This document shows positions 6,943-10,040 of a stretch of DNA of 10,040 nt, in pieces (positions within the stretch are counted from its first letter, which is position 1; each line of letters opens with the position of its first letter). The stretch spans positions 1 through 10,040 of the forward strand of contig LRSK01000005.1 in NCBI GenBank assembly GCA_001563325.1. Direction: 5' to 3'. A program made the position numbers and the translations under genes. The stretch comes from Candidatus Thorarchaeota archaeon SMTZ1-83. GTDB taxonomy: Archaea; Asgardarchaeota; Thorarchaeia; Thorarchaeales; Thorarchaeaceae. Under the pieces are notes generated by a model. It saw only the letters and a list, made by a program, of their open reading frames with translations, was not told the DNA's origin and did not search any database.

Positions 6943-7097
6943 TGAGTGATTAACAATAGTTCGGAGTTATTAGTATAGTCATCCGGCAAGTACCAGTACG
7001 CTTCCGGGACAGTCTTGTCCACGCGTAGTTCTACAATGTGTCGGGCTTCTGTTCCACTTTGAAGCATCAGTTTATGGCCAACAATACGATTCGTCAT
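6939..7097 (-). CDS. Unrecognised 52-residue protein upstream of htrA
   Basis: A 52-codon frame starts with ATG at 7097 and ends with TGA at 6941-6939. Its stop overlaps the GTG start of the HtrA gene in a GTGA junction, the usual mark of translational coupling. A good ribosome-binding site, AAAAGGAG, sits three bases before the ATG. The product is hydrophilic, without cysteine, signal peptide or membrane segment. It starts MTNRIVGHKL and has an alternating segment around residues 20-28 (HIVELRVDK) that looks like a beta strand. It then continues with an aromatic stretch AYWYLPDDY (33-41) and ends LLLITQ. I recognise no family. Position suggests it is made together with the protease and might be a partner, adaptor, inhibitor or substrate of it, but that is inference. 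It is short enough to be missed by size-filtered gene calling. Confidence 0.6.
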   Translation of the reverse strand: MTNRIVGHKLMLQSGTEARHIVELRVDKTVPEAYWYLPDDYTNNSELLLITQ

Positions 7098-7100
7098 TGG

Positions 7101-7108
7101 CTCCTTTT
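7101..7108 (-). promoter_or_regulatory. Ribosome-binding site of the 52-residue gene
   Basis: Minus-strand AAAAGGAG ends three bases before the ATG at 7097. GGAG matches the archaeal 16S tail; the spacing is slightly short. It is one of the main arguments that the small frame is translated. Confidence 0.5.
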
Positions 7109-7170
7109 GTTCTCTCTCTTGAGCTATTGAATGCTGCTGACGCGAACATGAGCTACAAAATGAGGTCCGC

Positions 7171-7210
7171 TACATAGAAAAGGATGAGGACAGTCAGGGG
7201 AACAGGCGAT
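7171..7210 (+). promoter_or_regulatory. Possible promoter and ribosome-binding site of the deacetylase operon
   Basis: TACATAGA (7171-7178) is a weak TATA-like element. A start about 25 bases on would fall near 7199, just ahead of AGGCGAT (7204-7210). That sequence differs by one base from the ideal AGGTGAT and is six bases before the ATG at 7217. This layout favours 7217 over the earlier ATG at 7184, which has no spaced ribosome-binding site and would lie upstream of the inferred transcript start. Confidence 0.35.
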
Positions 7211-7216
7211 GCATCT

Positions 7217-8044
7217 ATGGAGTGGTTGGACGGAGCAAAGTGTGCTGTCTGCTTGACCTTCGACCTAGACGCTGATATATCATGGCGTAACATCCTCAGA
7301 CGACACAAGACGGAGCATGACAATCCAGTAGTCCTATCGTTGGGACAATACGGACCAAGGGCAGCAGTCCCGCGTCTTCTGAAGCTGCTGAAGAAGCATG
7401 ATGTTCGGGCTGGGTTCTTCATTCCTGGTGAAGTCGCAGAGAGATATCCTTCATCAGTAATCGATATCCACCGGGAGGGGCACGAGATTGGACACCACGG
7501 CTATTCGCACCGTAATCCCGCCAGCTGCAGCCTCCAAGAGGAAACAGAGGAGCTCGAGAAGGGGTTCAGCGCATTGATGGAGCTGACAGGGCAGAAACCA
7601 AGAGGGTACAGAGCCCCCGCCGCTGACATGAGTGAAAACACATACGGTCTCTTGACTGAGCATGGTTTGATCTACAATAGCACAATGATGGGGGATGATA
7701 TGCCTTACATCGTGGAGAGCAAAGGTAGGGAGATTGTGGAGCTTCCGATTCGTTGGATTCTGGATGATTGGGTCTTCTTTGGCTTCAATTACTTTCCAGC
7801 CCTAGAGTATCAGAGCGGTATAAGCAGTCACAGGATGGTCTTCGAGATATGGTCCGACGAATTTGACGCAGTCTATGAAGAGGGTCTCTACTATATGCTC
7901 ACCATGCATCCACAGATAATGGGAGTTCCTTCTAGGGCAAAGATGCTTGAGAAGCTGATTCACCACATGAAGTCCAAGAAGGCAGTATGGTTTGCGACTC
8001 CGGTGGAGATTGCCGAGTTTTGGATGGAGAAGGGAGGTGGGTGA
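7217..8044 (+). CDS. CE4/NodB-type deacetylase, HpPgdA/PuuE-like
   Basis: This is a metal-dependent hydrolase of the polysaccharide deacetylase (NodB homology, CE4) superfamily. Motif 1 is TFDLD (D16, D18), motif 2 is HHGYSH with metal ligands H94 and H98, and motif 3 is GYRAPAAD (R132). A DDW segment and the motif 5 histidine (H231 in YMLTMHP) follow. These features and the conserved opening MEWxxGAKCAV point to the subgroup of Helicobacter PgdA (HP0310) and allantoinase PuuE. Its members include cyclic imide hydrolases, so a small amide or imide is as likely a substrate as a polysaccharide. There is no signal peptide, so it should be cytoplasmic. I start at ATG 7217 (275 residues) rather than 7184 because relatives begin here and AGGCGAT precedes it at good spacing. 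Its stop overlaps the GTG of the following dehydrogenase (GTGA), indicating co-translation. Confidence 0.85.
   Translation: MEWLDGAKCAVCLTFDLDADISWRNILRRHKTEHDNPVVLSLGQYGPRAAVPRLLKLLKKHDVRAGFFIPGEVAERYPSSVIDIHREGHEIGHHGYSHRNPASCSLQEETEELEKGFSALMELTGQKPRGYRAPAADMSENTYGLLTEHGLIYNSTMMGDDMPYIVESKGREIVELPIRWILDDWVFFGFNYFPALEYQSGISSHRMVFEIWSDEFDAVYEEGLYYMLTMHPQIMGVPSRAKMLEKLIHHMKSKKAVWFATPVEIAEFWMEKGGG
8033..8039 (+). promoter_or_regulatory. Shine-Dalgarno motif inside the deacetylase end
   Basis: GGAGGTG is a full match to the archaeal ribosome-binding consensus, but it ends only one base before the GTG at 8041. The distance would be ideal (seven bases) for a CTG at 8047 in the same frame. Either the GTG is reached by coupled re-initiation after the overlapping stop, or a rare CTG start is used. 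Confidence 0.5.
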
Positions 8045-8805
8045 CTCTGGCAAGGCTTTCTGATAGAATAGCTGTCATTACGGGAGCCGGCGCTGGCATA
8101 GGAAAGGCCACCGCCAGACTGTTTTCTACAGAGGGTGCAAGTGTTATTGCTGCTGACGTCGATGAAACAACCGGAACCGAAGTGGTTGAAGCAATCAATC
8201 AGGATGGTGGAAACGCCACTTTTGTCAGAACTGATGTATCTGTCAGAAGTGACGTACAGCAACTTGCGGACTTAGCGTTGGCTCAAGGTGGCGCTGACAT
8301 CCTCTTCAATAATGCAGGCGTCGAGGTAGTCAAGAGTCTTATTGACACTACAGAGGAAGAGTGGGACATCTCAGTCAATGTCAACCTCAAATCTGTATTC
8401 CTTTGCTGCAAGTACTTCATCCCGCAGATGATCAACAAGGGTGGAGGAGTAATCATAAACAACGCTTCTGTTGCAGGTCTAGTGGGCTCCTTCTCTCCAG
8501 CCTACTCAGCCTCTAAGGGGGGCGTCATCGGGCTGACCAAGGCCCTGGCTGTCGATTTGGCCCATGACAATATACGAGTCAACTGCATCTGTCCGGGGGC
8601 AATTGAAACTCCGATGTTGAGCAGGGTAATAGCCGGACAGGGAGATCCCGCGAAGGTTCGAGAGCAGAGAATTTCCAACTACCCACTACGTCGATTTGGA
8701 GAGCCAGAAGAAGTCGCTAGGACTGCTCTCTTCCTTGCTTCCAAAGAATCCTCATTTGTTGCCGGTGCCGTGATCGTGGTGGATGGAGGTTTTACTGCTC
8801 GTTAG
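8041..8805 (+). CDS. Short-chain dehydrogenase/reductase, NAD-type
   Basis: This is a classical SDR oxidoreductase that moves hydride between NAD(H) and an alcohol or carbonyl substrate. Numbering from GTG 8041, the Rossmann motif is TGAGAGIG (14-21). D39 at the end of the second strand (AADVD) predicts NAD rather than NADP. NNAG is at 90-93, N115 is the structural Asn, and the catalytic S143, Y155 and K159 lie in the S...YSASK pattern. The protein ends VVDGGFTAR, as usual for 3-oxoacyl reductase-like SDRs. The frame is open back to an ATG at 7987, but those 18 extra residues overlap the deacetylase and lie outside the family's normal N-terminus. GTG 8041 gives 254 residues, the usual size, and a 4-base GTGA overlap. 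The pairing suggests both enzymes act in one pathway; the substrate is unknown. Confidence 0.9.
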   Translation: MTLARLSDRIAVITGAGAGIGKATARLFSTEGASVIAADVDETTGTEVVEAINQDGGNATFVRTDVSVRSDVQQLADLALAQGGADILFNNAGVEVVKSLIDTTEEEWDISVNVNLKSVFLCCKYFIPQMINKGGGVIINNASVAGLVGSFSPAYSASKGGVIGLTKALAVDLAHDNIRVNCICPGAIETPMLSRVIAGQGDPAKVREQRISNYPLRRFGEPEEVARTALFLASKESSFVAGAVIVVDGGFTAR

Positions 8806-8827
8806 TGCTCCGAGTAGAGCCGAGCTA

Positions 8828-8887
8828 TCATTAAATCGTCATGCAAATAAGGTGCGTGTGCAACTGACAAGACCTACGAGGTAGAGG
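8828..8887 (+). promoter_or_regulatory. Leader of the tandem AHSA1 gene: TATA-like box and ribosome-binding sites
   Basis: ATTAAAT-type sequence near 8828-8837 is a possible TATA box. GAGGT (8878-8882) and GAGG (8884-8887) precede the TTG at 8891 by eight and three bases. An in-frame TAG at 8882-8884 closes the frame upstream, and no ATG or GTG occurs in the first residues, so TTG 8891 is the best start. Confidence 0.45.
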
Positions 8888-8890
8888 ACA

Positions 8891-9805
8891 TTGGGACTAT
8901 CCCCCAGGGAAGACGTAGCTCCAGTCATTAGATTGCGTATACTCATCAACAAGAAGTTAGATGAGGTGTGGCAGAGATTCCTCAATCCGCTGACAATGAT
9001 TCAGTGGCTTGGAGATGAGATAAGCGCAGACATCAGGTCTGGCGGGCATATCACGTTTCTGGGAAACAGTGCTCCCACAACATCCGAGATAGGCAATCGT
9101 TGGGATATCAAGGAGCTCACAGAGAAGAAGGGTATTCTATTCGGATGGAACATCCTTGGAGCCGATTCGCTCTTCGTTCTGAGATTCCGGGCAACCAATG
9201 GAGGTACCTATCTCGAACTCAAACATGGCGCTATTCCGGACTCTGCAGTGGATTTCCACCTCCCCGAACACTGGATTGTGCTTCTAGCGAATTTCAAGTC
9301 GGTAATGGAGCTTGGATACGCCGCTCTAAGATTCGACTACTCAGAGTATAGACCTCTCAGAATCACAAGGTATGACCCCACAGAGGTAAGATTGAGCGTC
9401 CATTGCAAGGCGCCCAGGGCACTTCCTTTTGACTGGTGGACGAATCCTGAGAAGCTTAGGCACTTCATAAGAGCTGAACAGCCGAAGGTGGATCGCCAAT
9501 ATGCAGGCATCTACACCTGGTGGGCTGAAGGGCAGGGGCCCGTCGTCTTCACCAAGATGGACCATGACCAGGAGATAGAGTTCACTTGGGTCTATGGCGA
9601 TGAGCTAGAAACCAAAGTGAACGTTCGTTTTGATGACATAGATGGAGAGACCCTTGTGACTCTGCATCACTATGGATTTAGACAGCCTGAAGAAGTGGTA
9701 GGGTACGACATTGGGTGGACTGCTCTACTAGCCGAGTTGAAGCTTCTCTGCGAGCTCGGTTCTTCGGGGATTGAGAGACTGGGAATCTGGGAAGAGGCTG
9801 TGTAG
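8891..9805 (+). CDS. Tandem SRPBCC/AHSA1-domain protein
   Basis: This 304-residue soluble protein seems to be two START-like (SRPBCC) domains of the AHSA1 type in tandem. The first (about 12-150) shows the family opening LDEVWQRFLNPLTMIQWLG (23-41), then GGHITFLG, WDIKELTEKKGILFGW and TYLELKHGAIP. The second (about 160-298) repeats the pattern with DWWTNPEKLRHFI, GIYTWWAEGQGP, MDHDQEIEFTW and GETLVTLHHYGF. Such domains form a deep hydrophobic cavity for lipids or small ligands, and some relatives activate Hsp90 or bind metabolites. No catalytic residue can be assigned. The start is a TTG with GAGGT eight bases ahead. It is transcribed alone, 85 bases after the dehydrogenase, and converges on a membrane-protein gene 16 bases beyond its stop. 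Function is unknown. Confidence 0.75.
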   Translation: MGLSPREDVAPVIRLRILINKKLDEVWQRFLNPLTMIQWLGDEISADIRSGGHITFLGNSAPTTSEIGNRWDIKELTEKKGILFGWNILGADSLFVLRFRATNGGTYLELKHGAIPDSAVDFHLPEHWIVLLANFKSVMELGYAALRFDYSEYRPLRITRYDPTEVRLSVHCKAPRALPFDWWTNPEKLRHFIRAEQPKVDRQYAGIYTWWAEGQGPVVFTKMDHDQEIEFTWVYGDELETKVNVRFDDIDGETLVTLHHYGFRQPEEVVGYDIGWTALLAELKLLCELGSSGIERLGIWEEAV

Positions 9806-9821
9806 CTGAGTCGCCAAAGCC

Positions 9822-10040
9822 TCAGATAGTCCATACTCCTAAGAACCAGAATGTCGTCGTTGGAAACAGCAGTTGCCACATCATTAGTGCAGTTCCGAGT
9901 GGGAGAAGGAGATTGTCAGTCCAAGCGACTGACAGGAGCTCCAGAACGGCCAGTATGAGAGCGATAAGTGTGACTTGAGGTAGGACGGTCGACAAGAGAA
10001 TATCTTGGGAGTACAATAACAGTGATGTTGAAATCGATAG
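9822..10040 (-). CDS. C-terminal part of a membrane protein, possibly DGK1/SEC59/VTE5-type kinase
   Basis: A minus-strand frame ending with TGA at 9824-9822 stays open to the window edge, so at least 72 residues of the C-terminus are seen and the start lies outside. The sequence is very hydrophobic with about two membrane helices. The segment ELLSVAWTDNLLLPLGTALM resembles the C-terminal motif of CTP-dependent dolichol, phytol and diacylglycerol kinases (DGK1/SEC59/VTE5), which reads roughly E-L-L-x(4,6)-D-N-L-x-x-P-L. If so, it would phosphorylate a prenyl alcohol in the membrane, a step used for archaeal lipid carriers. Only the tail is available, so the family is a reasoned guess. A TTG at 10016 exists but an internal start would cut the membrane core. 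Confidence 0.5.
   Translation of the reverse strand, partial: LSISTSLLLYSQDILLSTVLPQVTLIALILAVLELLSVAWTDNLLLPLGTALMMWQLLFPTTTFWFLGVWTI

Noticed and set aside
7111..7120. TC-rich run in the divergent region before the deacetylase
   Set aside because: Too short to be a repeat element; it is probably just part of the small gene's purine-rich leader read on the other strand.
7184..7216. Earlier ATG at 7184 for the deacetylase
   Set aside because: No spaced ribosome-binding site, and family members begin at the MEW motif encoded at 7217.
7987..8040. N-terminal extension of the dehydrogenase from an ATG at 7987
   Set aside because: The extra 18 residues lie entirely inside the deacetylase gene and precede the normal SDR N-terminus, and no ribosome-binding site serves that ATG.

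Overview
This window looks like archaeal chromosomal DNA from an uncultured lineage, possibly Asgard/Thorarchaeota-like. That placement is inference. The supports are: frequent AGA/AGG arginine codons; TATA-like boxes about 25-45 bases ahead of starts; some genes with no ribosome-binding site (leaderless candidates) beside others with strong GGAGG sites; frequent TTG and GTG starts; a serine protease and a CE4 deacetylase without signal peptides; and the tail of a membrane protein resembling the DGK1/SEC59/VTE5 lipid-alcohol kinases. No rRNA, tRNA, CRISPR array, insertion sequence or phage gene was seen. Base composition looks even, close to 50% GC by eye.

Left part (1-2793): a membrane-embedded HtpX-like M48 metallopeptidase on + converges on a DHA2-type (EmrB/QacA) MFS exporter on -. 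The exporter is divergent from a nucleotidyltransferase-fold gene on +. The short region between them holds a near-palindrome on the exporter's probable TATA box and a perfect 8-base inverted repeat flanking the other gene's promoter.

Middle (2794-5999): four same-strand genes. They are the nucleotidyltransferase-like protein, FdhD (sulfur transfer to the molybdenum/tungsten cofactor of formate dehydrogenase-type enzymes), a FlaR-like P-loop kinase, and a ten-helix EamA/DMT transporter. Their spacing (50-85 bases) suggests loose clustering rather than one tight operon. FdhD uses a TTG start with a strong ribosome-binding site and has one cysteine where the family usually has CxxC.

Right-middle (6007-8805): an HtrA/DegP-type serine protease with one PDZ domain on -. 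It is preceded by an apparently overlooked 52-residue gene whose TGA stop overlaps the protease's GTG start (GTGA). Divergent from this pair is a two-gene operon on +, a CE4/NodB-type deacetylase (HpPgdA/PuuE-like) and a NAD-type short-chain dehydrogenase, again joined by a GTGA overlap.

Right end (8806-10040): a protein of two tandem SRPBCC/AHSA1 domains on +, converging on the C-terminal part of a membrane protein on - that runs off the window. The window is mostly housekeeping and accessory single genes. The most interesting items are the small gene coupled to htrA, the divergent exporter/nucleotidyltransferase regulatory region, the single-cysteine FdhD and the translationally coupled deacetylase-dehydrogenase pair.
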